Assembly: GCA_018402135.1 (NCBI GenBank)
Contig: JAGYJF010000005.1
Span: forward strand, 248,001 to 312,000
Reading direction: 5' to 3'
Source: Flavobacteriaceae bacterium
Lineage (GTDB): Bacteria > Bacteroidota > Bacteroidia > Flavobacteriales > Flavobacteriaceae
DNA length: 64,000 nucleotides
Position 1 is the first letter of the stretch. Every line of letters starts with the position of its first letter. This document shows, one piece after another, positions 36,283-45,020 of the stretch. Made by a program: the position numbers and the translations under genes. The notes beneath the pieces were generated by a model. The model was given only the letters and a program-made list of their open reading frames with translations, was not told the DNA's origin and did no database searches.

Positions 36283-36516
36283 TTGGTATTTAAACAACAA
36301 AAACCTAAGCAATTTCAATACAAACCACACCGTAAATCCACAGCAAAGGAATCGGTGAAGGAATCTTTTGAAGAAAAATGGCTCAGGCAAAGGAAAGATG
36401 CCAGACATCAGTCCTTCAAACTGTCAAGAATGACTTTATTGGTAATTTTATTGCTTGTGGTATTGATTTTGATGTACATGCTATCAAATATTCCAGACGA
36501 TTATGAGATTTTTTAA
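36283..36516 (+). CDS. Small single-pass membrane protein of unknown function
   Basis: A 77-residue protein: basic N-terminal half (KQQKPKQFQYKPHRK), then one membrane helix (about 50-67, LLVILLLVVLILMYML) and a short acidic tail. It has no ATG at the front; a TTG start 26 nt after a good promoter is proposed. It overlaps the next gene by 14 nt and is conserved in position between ribH and mutL in flavobacteria, as I recall. Topology inside-out is inferred from the positive residues. Confidence 0.65.
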   Translation: MVFKQQKPKQFQYKPHRKSTAKESVKESFEEKWLRQRKDARHQSFKLSRMTLLVILLLVVLILMYMLSNIPDDYEIF

Positions 36517-36787
36517 ACCGCTTCAAAACAAATCATACGATTACAAACCGCGTTATTACAAAGGCGAAGGGAATCCGTATGAAATAAAGCGAAAGTTTAA
36601 AGAATTTCAAGTAAATAATGCGGCTAATAAAGGTGTAAAGCAGAAATTGGTAAATGCTTTAACCGATTACAAGACCAATCCTGATAAGCAAGCTAATCGT
36701 CGCGTACTTATTATTGTCGCTATTTTGGTACTGATATTTTTGTTTCTCATAGATTTTGATCTATCCATATTTACCACAGCACGCTAA
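36503..36787 (+). CDS. Small single-pass membrane protein of unknown function (ribH-mutL interval)
   Basis: A 94-residue protein: basic, Tyr-rich N-terminal half (SYDYKPRYYKGEGNPYE), then one C-terminal membrane helix (about 68-86, VLIIVAILVLIFLFLIDF). Its stop overlaps the mutL ATG by 1 nt (TAATG), and its start overlaps the preceding gene. Sequence databases sometimes mislabel this gene as a riboflavin synthase subunit because of its neighbour; no such domain is seen. It shares the YxYKP motif with the preceding protein (QYKPHRK, DYKPRYYK). Confidence 0.7.
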   Translation: MRFFKPLQNKSYDYKPRYYKGEGNPYEIKRKFKEFQVNNAANKGVKQKLVNALTDYKTNPDKQANRRVLIIVAILVLIFLFLIDFDLSIFTTAR

Positions 36788-38619
36788 TGGCAGATATTAT
36801 TCAATTATTACCAGATCATGTTGCCAATCAAATTGCTGCTGGTGAAGTTGTTCAAAGACCGGCTTCTGTGGTTAAAGAGCTGGTTGAAAACGCTATAGAT
36901 GCCGATGCGAGTAGTATTAAGCTCATTATAAAGGATGCGGGAAAAACACAAATCCAGGTTATAGATGATGGCAAAGGCATGAGTGATACTGACGCCAGAA
37001 TGAGTTTTGAGCGTCATGCCACTTCAAAAATCAAATCAGCTGAAGATTTATTTCAACTTCAAACCAAGGGTTTCCGCGGAGAAGCTTTAGCAAGTATTGC
37101 CGCAATTGCTCATGTTGAATTAAAAACCAAGCCCAACTATCAAGATTTAGGAACGGCTATTGTTATTGAAGGCAGTCAGGTTAAATCGCAAGAAGTTGTG
37201 GTGACACCCAAAGGAACTTCTATTTCGGTGAAGAATTTGTTTTTTAATATTCCTGCACGTAGAAATTTTTTAAAATCGAATACGGTTGAATTGCGTCATA
37301 TTATTGATGAATTCCATCGCGTGGCACTTGCGCATCCTAGTATTGAATTTTTGATGTACCACAATGGCAGTGAGTTGTTTAATTTACCTAAAACTAATTA
37401 CAGACAGCGCATTGTTAACATCTTCGGAAGCAAGACCAATGAAAAATTGGTGCCCGTTGAAGAAACCACGGAGATTGTTACCATTTCAGGATTTGTGGCA
37501 AAACCAGAACATTCCAGAAAAACTAAATCAGAGCAGTTTTTCTTTGTCAACAATCGTTTTATTAAAAGTGCTTATTTAAATCATGCCGTTAATGCTGCGT
37601 TTGATGGATTGATAAAAGATGCCTACCACCCAAGTTATTTTTTAAACTTGCAGGTCAATCCTGAATCTATTGATATCAATATACATCCTACCAAAACTGA
37701 AATAAAATTTGAAGATGAGCATACGCTTTATGCTATTATTCGTTCGGCTGTAAAACATAGTTTGGGTCAATTTAATGTGGCTCCGGTTTTAGATTTTGAA
37801 AGTGATCAAAACCTTAACACGCCTTACAATTATAAAGATAAAGCCGCATCTGCACCAGGAATTCAGGTGGATAGAAACTACAATCCATTTAAAGAATCGT
37901 CATTTAAATCATCAGGCTTTCAAAAATTACCACAGCCACATTGGGAGGGCTTGTATATAGAAACTGCTGCGGCTTCAAACGATGATAATTTTTCTAATAT
38001 TGAATTTGAAAGCAAGGCAGAAAATTCGGTGTTGTTTGACGATCAACATAATGAGAAAAAACAATCCACTTTTCAGTTACAACAAAAATATATTGTAAGC
38101 ACTTTAAAATCAGGGCTACTTATTATAGATCAATACCGCGCGCATCAACGAATTTTATACGAATCGCTTTTGAAGAGTATGACGGTAAAAACGGCAGTGA
38201 CGCAACAACTATTGTTTCCTTTGAAGTTGAACTTCTCAAAATCGGACATGGAAATTTTAAAAGAATTACAAACCGAGCTGGAACAAGCAGGTTTTGTATT
38301 TGCTTCATTTGAAAGTGAATATCTTGAAATAACAGGCGTTCCCTTTAACGTGGCCGATAGCGAAATCACCATTATTTTTGAGCAACTAATCAGCGATATA
38401 GAAAACGATGTGCCAGAGGCGAATTTTAGTGCTACCGATTTATTAGCAAAGTCCATGGCAAAGAGTTTGGCAGTAAAACGCGGACAATATTTAACAATTG
38501 CGGAGCAAGACCATATGGTGAATAGTTTATTTGCTTGCAAGGAGCCTTCGGTATCACCGTCCAATAAGGCAACTTTTATTACAATTGGTACCGATAAAAT
38601 AGACAGAAAATTTATTTAA
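36787..38619 (+). CDS. mutL: DNA mismatch repair protein MutL
   Basis: A 610-residue protein. N-terminal GHKL ATPase (GEVVQRPASVVKELVENAIDA, DDGKGM, TSKI, FRGEALASIAAIAHV) about 1-340, a Q/N-rich linker (about 340-430) and a C-terminal dimerisation domain (about 435-610). The usual endonuclease motif DQHAx2Ex4E reads DQYRAHQRILYE (from Asp448), losing the His and first Glu; the ACHxAVKAG region reads AKSLAVKRG and there is no CPHGRP motif. So it appears endonuclease-deficient, while flavobacteria are not known to have MutH. Start overlaps the gene before by 1 nt; a rhomboid gene follows in 1 nt. Confidence 0.96.
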   Translation: MADIIQLLPDHVANQIAAGEVVQRPASVVKELVENAIDADASSIKLIIKDAGKTQIQVIDDGKGMSDTDARMSFERHATSKIKSAEDLFQLQTKGFRGEALASIAAIAHVELKTKPNYQDLGTAIVIEGSQVKSQEVVVTPKGTSISVKNLFFNIPARRNFLKSNTVELRHIIDEFHRVALAHPSIEFLMYHNGSELFNLPKTNYRQRIVNIFGSKTNEKLVPVEETTEIVTISGFVAKPEHSRKTKSEQFFFVNNRFIKSAYLNHAVNAAFDGLIKDAYHPSYFLNLQVNPESIDINIHPTKTEIKFEDEHTLYAIIRSAVKHSLGQFNVAPVLDFESDQNLNTPYNYKDKAASAPGIQVDRNYNPFKESSFKSSGFQKLPQPHWEGLYIETAAASNDDNFSNIEFESKAENSVLFDDQHNEKKQSTFQLQQKYIVSTLKSGLLIIDQYRAHQRILYESLLKSMTVKTAVTQQLLFPLKLNFSKSDMEILKELQTELEQAGFVFASFESEYLEITGVPFNVADSEITIIFEQLISDIENDVPEANFSATDLLAKSMAKSLAVKRGQYLTIAEQDHMVNSLFACKEPSVSPSNKATFITIGTDKIDRKFI

Positions 38620-38620
38620 A

Positions 38621-39373
38621 ATGAGATTAGGCATTACAGATACAGTTAAACACTTGTTGATTATCAACGTTATTATGTTTATAGGCACTATGGCTATAGG
38701 CAATGGCGAATTGTTTTACAAATGGTTTGCCTTGTATTTTCCTGAAAACAGTTTGTTTCAGCCTTGGCAAATTATCACCCATATGTTTATGCATGGTGGT
38801 TTCGCACATATTGCTTTTAATATGTTTGCCTTATGGATGTTTGGCACTGCTGTAGAGCAACGATTGGGGTCGAAAAAATTTATATTTCTTTACATTTCAG
38901 CTGGTTTAGGTGCTGTGTTGTTTCAATTGGGATATTATTATTTTCAGTACGTTCCTATAGAAACTGAGCTAATACAATCCGGATTACTTCAATCTGAAAT
39001 AAACGAAATGCTTTCTACGAATAAAGTTATACGCGATATAAATGAAGTTCAATTTAGTCAATTACAAAGTCTGTTCGATGTACATCGAACATCCATGGTT
39101 GGAGCTTCTGGTTGTATAATGGGTGTTTTGGCGGCCTTTGGGATTATGAATCCCAATGCTGAATTAATGCTGATATTTTTACCCATTCCAATAAAAGCTA
39201 AATATTTTATTCCTGGGATTATAATTTTAGATATTATTTCGGCATTTTCAGGTCAGTCCTTTTTTAGTCCGAGTAACACGGCCTATTTGGCTCACGTAGG
39301 AGGTGCTATTGTTGGTGCTTTGATTATGTGGTATTGGCGTAAAAATCAATTTGATAATTTTCGATGGAATTAA
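38621..39373 (+). CDS. Rhomboid intramembrane serine protease (first of two)
   Basis: A 250-residue polytopic protein with about six or seven helices. The rhomboid dyad is present: Ser163 in GASGCIMG and His225 in AHVGGAIVGA; HGGFAHIAFNMFALWMFG near 60 is the HxxxN region. There is a hydrophilic insert of about 40 residues (about 110-155) before the catalytic helix. It cleaves membrane segments of partner proteins; substrates unknown. It follows mutL by 1 nt and overlaps the next rhomboid by 10 nt. Confidence 0.93.
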   Translation: MRLGITDTVKHLLIINVIMFIGTMAIGNGELFYKWFALYFPENSLFQPWQIITHMFMHGGFAHIAFNMFALWMFGTAVEQRLGSKKFIFLYISAGLGAVLFQLGYYYFQYVPIETELIQSGLLQSEINEMLSTNKVIRDINEVQFSQLQSLFDVHRTSMVGASGCIMGVLAAFGIMNPNAELMLIFLPIPIKAKYFIPGIIILDIISAFSGQSFFSPSNTAYLAHVGGAIVGALIMWYWRKNQFDNFRWN

Positions 39374-40248
39374 TGAAAAGTATAGACGATTTAAAATATA
39401 AATACAGCCAACTCAATGTTTTTGAGAAAATCATTGTAATTAATGGTGTTATTTTTATCATTGGCTTGTTGCTAGCTGTGGCGAAAATTAGCTTTTTAAA
39501 AGACTGGTTTGCGCTGCCGTCTAGGTTTTCAGACTTTTTATGGCAACCTTGGTCTATTTTAACTTACGGCTTTTTGCACGGCGGCTTATTTCATGTGTTG
39601 TTCAATATGTTGTTTTTGTATTACTTCGCAAGAATATTACTAAATCTACTCAATGTAAAGATGGTATTGAATGTCTTTTTGCTAGGAATCATAACTGGCG
39701 GATTGGCATTTTTGGCGGTTTATAATCTGGTACCGAGCAATTTTTTAGTAAATACCAATTCTTTAGTAGGCGCGTCGGCTGGTATTAGAGCCTTGCTTGT
39801 ATTTATTGTGATTTATTTGCCTTACACACAGATTAGAATTTTCACCTTTAATGTAAAATTGTTATACGTGATGTATGTTATCATGTTTTTTGATTTGGTA
39901 GGCTTGGCAGGGTTAAATCAAGGTGGCAATGTGGCTCATTTTGGTGGCTATTTGTTAGGTTTTATCTATGCTAAACAATTACAAAAAGGAAATGATATTG
40001 GTTTGGGCTTTCAGAAATTTATGGATTATCTTCTAAGTTATTTTCAAACTAGTCCTAAAAAAGCAAGCCGTATGAAAACAGTACATAAATCAAAGTCTAA
40101 AAATATGGCTGGTGTTGATAAAAAGGAATTTAATGCTCTTAATAAGCAAAAACAAATCGACGTCATTTTAGATAAAATCAGTAAAAGTGGTTACGATAGT
40201 TTAAGTGCTGAAGAAAAGGAATTTCTATTCAAAGCTGGCAAAGACTAA
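39364..40248 (+). CDS. Rhomboid intramembrane serine protease (second) with C-terminal DUF6576-like tail
   Basis: A 294-residue protein. Rhomboid core about 15-215 with HGGLFHVLFNMLFLYY (HxxxN), Ser138 in GASAGIRA and His192 in AHFGGYLLG. The last ~75 residues form a hydrophilic tail with a small helical domain (EFNALNKQKQIDVILDKIS, SLSAEEKEFL) of the DUF6576 type found on flavobacterial rhomboids. Start could also be the ATG 9 nt later. Overlaps the first rhomboid (10 nt) and the convergent DUF6122 gene (4 nt). It may cooperate with or process other membrane proteins. Confidence 0.92.
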   Translation: MELMKSIDDLKYKYSQLNVFEKIIVINGVIFIIGLLLAVAKISFLKDWFALPSRFSDFLWQPWSILTYGFLHGGLFHVLFNMLFLYYFARILLNLLNVKMVLNVFLLGIITGGLAFLAVYNLVPSNFLVNTNSLVGASAGIRALLVFIVIYLPYTQIRIFTFNVKLLYVMYVIMFFDLVGLAGLNQGGNVAHFGGYLLGFIYAKQLQKGNDIGLGFQKFMDYLLSYFQTSPKKASRMKTVHKSKSKNMAGVDKKEFNALNKQKQIDVILDKISKSGYDSLSAEEKEFLFKAGKD

Positions 40249-40559
40249 TTAATCATCATTAGGCAATCTACCGCATCGGCGATGATGTGAATCACCAAAC
40301 CAATGCCCAACAATCGTAAAGGCTTAAAGAAAAGCATTATCAAATAAATCGATATGGCAAAAAAACTGTGCAACGGATGAAAATTGATGCTGCAGCGTCC
40401 GGCTTCAAAAATAGGCGTTGCCAATAGGTGGTCTAAATCTATAAGCATTCCTAATAACATTATAAAATAGGCCTTCTTCCAATGGGAACGAAAAAACAAG
40501 TAGGCGATTATTAAAGGCCCCAAAAAATGTAATCCGTAATGAATAAAAAATGCCGTCAT
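40245..40559 (-). CDS. DUF6122 small membrane protein
   Basis: A 104-residue protein with three to four hydrophobic segments; conserved polar residues are embedded (HYGLHFLGP, GMLIDLDHLLATPIF, NFHPLH, HIIADAVDC). The His/Asp pattern resembles membrane-bound metal-dependent hydrolases of the YdjM/DUF457 group. Function unknown. It overlaps WbqC (4 nt) upstream and the convergent rhomboid (4 nt). Confidence 0.8.
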   Translation of the reverse strand: MTAFFIHYGLHFLGPLIIAYLFFRSHWKKAYFIMLLGMLIDLDHLLATPIFEAGRCSINFHPLHSFFAISIYLIMLFFKPLRLLGIGLVIHIIADAVDCLMMIN

Positions 40560-41185
40560 CGTAAATTAACATTTTGCGATTTTAGATAATTTATAGTATT
40601 TGGTCCTTCATTGAAAAGCAGATCAAGAACACTTAAATTACCAACAAATCCATGTTTGTCATTGAAAACTTGAATATAATTTTCAAAAAATTGATTGACT
40701 TCTTTTTTGCAAAATACGAGTGTTCTAGCATCTGAGACTTGTCCTTGATTTTGGTCAAAAGATTTTGTAAAACTGAAGCTTAATGGGAGTTGCAAGCATT
40801 CAAAAATCACCTTCAAACAATCCATATTAAATTCATATAAATGGCTTACTTCTTTAGTAAAAAGTGGTTTGAGATCATCGATGTAATACTCAAAAAAAGG
40901 TGATTTGCGGTAAGCAGTCTCTAAAGATTTTAAATGTTTTAGTTGCCATTTTTCGGCATGAGTCACTGCTACATTTCTATAAAGTTGTCTGTTTTTTTGT
41001 GTGTGAATAACGGGAATATTTAATTGTAATAAACCATTGGCACCCATAATACAACATCGGTTGCGATAGGTTTGTTTTCCGTAGGTATCGCAGTATTCAA
41101 AATTAATCGATTCACTTTGCAACATGATTGCCATATGGGCAACATTTGGAAAATAAGTTGGGTGGAGTAGTGCAGTCATGCGCAT
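40556..41185 (-). CDS. WbqC family protein
   Basis: A 209-residue protein of the WbqC-like family, identified by TALLHPTYFPNVAHMA, FEYCDTYGKQTYRNRC and HLKSLETAYRKSPFFEYY. WbqC genes occur in polysaccharide clusters and are thought to act on sugar nucleotides or amino sugars; no reaction is proven. Start may be the first or the second Met (MR-MTALL); the second is closest to family members. It is in the parA-to-DUF6122 unit, overlapping DUF6122 by 4 nt. Confidence 0.82.
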   Translation of the reverse strand: MRMTALLHPTYFPNVAHMAIMLQSESINFEYCDTYGKQTYRNRCCIMGANGLLQLNIPVIHTQKNRQLYRNVAVTHAEKWQLKHLKSLETAYRKSPFFEYYIDDLKPLFTKEVSHLYEFNMDCLKVIFECLQLPLSFSFTKSFDQNQGQVSDARTLVFCKKEVNQFFENYIQVFNDKHGFVGNLSVLDLLFNEGPNTINYLKSQNVNLR

Positions 41186-41197
41186 CTACCTAGGTTT

Positions 41198-42757
41198 TTA
41201 TGCTTGTTTCTTTTTCTTTTTCCAGCTGCTATAGCCAAACCAAAGAGCCAATGCTACCAAAAATGGAATGAAGAAAGAACGAGGTTTGCCTTCGCCACCA
41301 ACGGTTGTAAAAACACGATCCCAGCGAATACTCCAGTTTTTAATACCATCGTTAATACCTTTGATACTCATCCATTTAAAAACGGGTTTACCTATAACAT
41401 GATCATGTGGCACCATTCCCCAAACTCTGGAATCTTGTGAGTTATGGCGATTGTCACCCATCATCCAGAAATAATCTTTTTTAAAGGTATAATTGCTGGT
41501 AACTTGGTCATCTATTAAAATTTGATTTCCATTTATAGAAATTTTATGGTCTTCGTAATGTGTAATAATGTGTTTGTAAAGAGGCAGATTTTCAAGAGTA
41601 AGTTGAATAGTCTCCCCTGCTTTGGGCATGTATAAGGGACCAAAAAAGTCATTATTCCAATTGTAACTGGCGTCATCTGGAAAGATACCTGAAGCCCGAT
41701 TGCCTTCAGTATCTTTTCTAATTGTAACACTCGCTACATCTGGATGGTTTTTAAGATTGGCTACATTTTCGGCGGTGGCTGCTGGAATAATATAAACTTG
41801 ATTTTGAGAGTCAAAGCCCAGTCCATCGGTTATATCGTATTTTTGTAGGATTCTGTAAAGGTCAGCACCAGCCAATTGTCGTTTAAATTCAATATTGTAA
41901 GAAAACTGGATTCTGGCGCGGTCTGGTAAATCATTTTGTTTGCCATTTATCCAAACGAAACCGTTTTTTATTTCAAGTGTATCACCTGGAATGGCCACAC
42001 ATCGTTTTACGTAATTGGTTTTTTTATCAATGGGTTTGTAGTAATATTTATCCGTATGGCGCATGTCAAGCATGGTATCTGTTGGCCAGTTAAACACTAC
42101 AATATCATTATTTTTTATTTTTTGAAAGGCCGGAAATCTCAAATATGGCAATTCAAATTTTGGCACATAGGATTTAATTTTAACAATTGGTAAAGTGTCA
42201 TGAACCATAGGTGCCGCGATGGTGGTCATGGGCACACGCGCACCGTAATGCATTTTGCTAACCAGTAGAAAGTCGCCCACCAACAATGTTTTTTCTAATG
42301 AAGAGGTAGGAATTACGAACGGCTGAATAAAATAGGTATGTACAATGGTTGCTGCTACAATAGCGAATAAAATTGAACTAATCCAGTCACCAGTGGCTGA
42401 TGTTGGCTTTAAATCTCTATTTTCAAGATATTTTACATCACCAACATAATTAAGGTAAAAATTATAAAAGCCTAAGGTAACTATGGCTAGTATGGTATCG
42501 GTTAAAGTGTTTTTTCCAAAACTTCTGGCGGTTTCTACCCAAACTGCAGGTATCATAATAAGGTTGACAATTGGTAAAAATAACAGGATGGTCCACCACC
42601 AAGGTCGGCTGATGATTTTCATTAAAATCACAGCATTGTAAACTGGTATAAAGGCTTCCCAAGCTTGTTTGCCTGCTTTTATATAAAGTTTCCAAGTGGC
42701 AAGACCATGAATGATTTGAATTGCAAAAATTAGGATTAACCAATTATTTAAAGTCAT
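41198..42757 (-). CDS. lepB: Signal peptidase I, large flavobacterial type
   Basis: A 519-residue integral membrane peptidase that cleaves signal peptides. N-terminal four-helix part (about 1-105, no LepB relation), then a TM segment (about 127-148), catalytic Ser153 in FVIPTSSLEKTLLVGD (the usual GSM is SSL) and Lys251 in YVKRCVAIPGD. The core is split by a large ~130-residue insert (about 270-410) before GDNRHNSQDSRVWG, and a single C-terminal helix follows. Most LepBs have 180-330 residues, so it is enlarged. Downstream of dapB in the same unit. Confidence 0.93.
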   Translation of the reverse strand: MTLNNWLILIFAIQIIHGLATWKLYIKAGKQAWEAFIPVYNAVILMKIISRPWWWTILLFLPIVNLIMIPAVWVETARSFGKNTLTDTILAIVTLGFYNFYLNYVGDVKYLENRDLKPTSATGDWISSILFAIVAATIVHTYFIQPFVIPTSSLEKTLLVGDFLLVSKMHYGARVPMTTIAAPMVHDTLPIVKIKSYVPKFELPYLRFPAFQKIKNNDIVVFNWPTDTMLDMRHTDKYYYKPIDKKTNYVKRCVAIPGDTLEIKNGFVWINGKQNDLPDRARIQFSYNIEFKRQLAGADLYRILQKYDITDGLGFDSQNQVYIIPAATAENVANLKNHPDVASVTIRKDTEGNRASGIFPDDASYNWNNDFFGPLYMPKAGETIQLTLENLPLYKHIITHYEDHKISINGNQILIDDQVTSNYTFKKDYFWMMGDNRHNSQDSRVWGMVPHDHVIGKPVFKWMSIKGINDGIKNWSIRWDRVFTTVGGEGKPRSFFIPFLVALALWFGYSSWKKKKKQA

Positions 42758-42801
42758 GCGATTTTGTTTTCTGTGATATTATTTTTTCAAAAATAGTTTA
42801 A

Positions 42802-43509
42802 TTAGCCAATGTTTAAGACATCTTTCATTGAAAAGACACCTTTTTTATTTACAATCCATTCAGCTGCAATCACGGCGCCAAACCCAAAACCTTGTCTGCT
42901 GTGAGCCGTATGCTTGATGGAGATGCTATCAATTTCTGAATTATAAGAAACCTCGTGGGTTCCTGGAACATTTTCAATTCTTTTGGCTTTAATAGGCAAA
43001 TCATCGTCTTGTTTTGGTTCTAAAGACCATTGCTTATAGTGGGTATTTGCGAGAATTGTCTCTGCTAATGTAATGGCTGTGCCACTGGGTGCGTCTAATT
43101 TTTGTGTATGATGTATTTCTTCAATAGAAGCTTTGTAGTTAGTATGATCAGACATGAGTTGACTAAGTCGTTTATTAATTTCGAAGAAAATATTAACGCC
43201 AATACTAAAGTTGGAAGCGTAAAGAAAACTACCATTGTTCTCTTGGCAAAGTTTTACCATATCTTGGTAATGTTCTAACCAACCGGTGGTTCCTGAAACA
43301 ACAGGAATGCCATTATTTAAACAATTGCTGATATTTTCTACCGCTGCGGAAGGTACGCTGAAATTAATGGCAACGTCTACATCTACATCATTTAGATTAT
43401 AGGCGCCAGTTTCATCTGTAACCTTCAATACGATGGTATGACTACGATCTAAAGCAATGGTTTCTATTACTTTACCCATTTTTCCATAACCAAGTAATGC
43501 AATATTCAT
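42802..43509 (-). CDS. dapB: 4-hydroxy-tetrahydrodipicolinate reductase
   Basis: A 235-residue NAD(P)H-dependent reductase in lysine/diaminopimelate synthesis, needed for peptidoglycan. N-terminal Rossmann motif GYGKMGKVIE, central SGTTGW and SNFSIGVNIF, catalytic-loop EIHHTQKLDAPSGTA and C-terminal HTAHSRQGFGFGAVIAAEW. Length is normal. Lies 1 nt from DUF5683 and 44 nt from lepB. Confidence 0.96.
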   Translation of the reverse strand: MNIALLGYGKMGKVIETIALDRSHTIVLKVTDETGAYNLNDVDVDVAINFSVPSAAVENISNCLNNGIPVVSGTTGWLEHYQDMVKLCQENNGSFLYASNFSIGVNIFFEINKRLSQLMSDHTNYKASIEEIHHTQKLDAPSGTAITLAETILANTHYKQWSLEPKQDDDLPIKAKRIENVPGTHEVSYNSEIDSISIKHTAHSRQGFGFGAVIAAEWIVNKKGVFSMKDVLNIG

Positions 43510-43510
43510 A

Positions 43511-44131
43511 TTAAAATTTGAAATTTAAGGTGAGTCCTAAATCTGAACTGTTTTCCATTTGGTTGTATTGAATATGGGGTTTTATGGCCAAGTTTTCGTC
43601 AACATTAAATTGCAAAAGATGTGCATCGATGTTGGCGTCAAGAATATTCAAGGCGTAAAAACCAATGGTAATTAATAAGGATAACTCTTGATTTCTTCTA
43701 AAGGTTTGTTGTGCACGTACCAAACCATCGCTGTCTATTCTTGGTGATGCATTGGGATTACCGTTTACATCAACACCCCAAAATTCATCGTTGTTAAATC
43801 CTGCAAGGCGATTTTTATAAGCATCTCTGAATCTATTGAGTTCGTTTGTATTAGTCACGTAAAAGTAAGCACCGGTCCCGATAGCTGCGTAAACCAATGG
43901 AATTTTCCAATATTTTTTATTATAAGCTTGCCCAAGTCCGGGCAACACAGCTGAATAAAACGCCGCCTTTGAAGGTGCAAGTGGATCAATAACTCTTCCA
44001 ACCAAGGGCTCGTTAATTACAATCAACTTTTCATCTACTGCAATTGATGTACTATCATTAGGATTTTGGGCTTGGCTAAAATAACCAAAGCCACATATTA
44101 ATAAGAATAAATAAAAAACCTTATTTGGCAC
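43511..44131 (-). CDS. DUF5683 protein, exported
   Basis: A 206-residue protein with a signal-like N-terminus (MPNKVFYLFLLICGFGYFSQA) and the DUF5683 segments PSKAAFYSAVLPGLGQAYNKKYWKIPLVY, with small-residue hydrophobic stretches (YAAIGTGAYFYV, ELSLLITIGFYALNILDANIDAHL). It probably inserts in or lies near the membrane. In flavobacteria it follows parB, from which it overlaps 11 nt here. Role unknown. Confidence 0.82.
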   Translation of the reverse strand: MPNKVFYLFLLICGFGYFSQAQNPNDSTSIAVDEKLIVINEPLVGRVIDPLAPSKAAFYSAVLPGLGQAYNKKYWKIPLVYAAIGTGAYFYVTNTNELNRFRDAYKNRLAGFNNDEFWGVDVNGNPNASPRIDSDGLVRAQQTFRRNQELSLLITIGFYALNILDANIDAHLLQFNVDENLAIKPHIQYNQMENSSDLGLTLNFKF

Positions 44132-45020
44132 CTTTTACAAGTTTAATAATTCTGCTAAAATCTTCTTCGGAATGAAAAGGAATTGTGATTTTTCCAGTTC
44201 CATTCTTAGCTACTTTAACGTCTATTTTATGGCCAAAGTATTCCGAAAATTCTTTAATGCCTTTTTTGATGTGCTTAGGTGTTTCGGCAGTGGGCGCTGG
44301 AGTGCTTGAAGAAGGATCTTGTATGGCCTTAACCAAGGCTTCAGTTTGCCTTACCGATAATTGATTGCTGATTATTTTTTCGTAAACATCTAGCTGTTTA
44401 GTTTGATCTTCTATTGTGATGATCGCTCTGCCGTGTCCCATAGATATAAAACCATCTCGCATCCCAGTTTGTACAATTGGGTCAAGTTTTAGCAAGCGCA
44501 AATAATTGGCTATGGTTGATCGTTTTTTACCGACACGATCGCTCATTTGTTCTTGTGTGAGGGCGATTTCGTCAATTAATCTTTGGTAAGAAAGTGCAAT
44601 TTCAATTGGGTCCAGATCTTGACGCTGGATATTTTCAACCAAGGCCATTTCTAGAGATTCTTGGTCGTTGGCAATTCTAATATATGAAGGGATGGTTTGT
44701 AATCCAATAAGTTTAGAAGCTCTATAACGACGTTCTCCAGAAACCAGTTGGTATTTATTGAATTCTATTTTTCTAACTGTAATCGGCTGAATAACGCCGA
44801 GTTCTTTTATGGAAGAAGCAAGTTCTAGAAGCGTTTCTTCGTTGAAGTTGGTGCGCGGCTGAAATGGGTTTATTTCAATGGCCTCAAGGTCTAGCTCTAC
44901 AATATTCCCTACAACTTTATCAGCATTTTTATCCTGAATACTTTTTATGTCGTTTGATGGATCTTTAAGCAGTGCTGAAAGTCCTCTACCTAATGCCTGT
45001 TTTTTGGTTGCTTTGGCCAT
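44121..45020 (-). CDS. parB: Chromosome partition protein ParB
   Basis: A 299-residue CTP-dependent DNA clamp that binds parS near the origin. N-terminal GRGLSALL box, CTP-binding PFQPR, GERRYRA and ENIQRQDLDP motifs (about 60-150), helix-turn-helix (TQEQMSDRVGKKRSTIANYLR, near 165) and C-terminal dimerisation domain. Overlaps parA by 1 nt and DUF5683 by 11 nt. No clear parS palindrome is seen in the window, so the site must lie elsewhere. Confidence 0.97.
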   Translation of the reverse strand: MAKATKKQALGRGLSALLKDPSNDIKSIQDKNADKVVGNIVELDLEAIEINPFQPRTNFNEETLLELASSIKELGVIQPITVRKIEFNKYQLVSGERRYRASKLIGLQTIPSYIRIANDQESLEMALVENIQRQDLDPIEIALSYQRLIDEIALTQEQMSDRVGKKRSTIANYLRLLKLDPIVQTGMRDGFISMGHGRAIITIEDQTKQLDVYEKIISNQLSVRQTEALVKAIQDPSSSTPAPTAETPKHIKKGIKEFSEYFGHKIDVKVAKNGTGKITIPFHSEEDFSRIIKLVKGAK

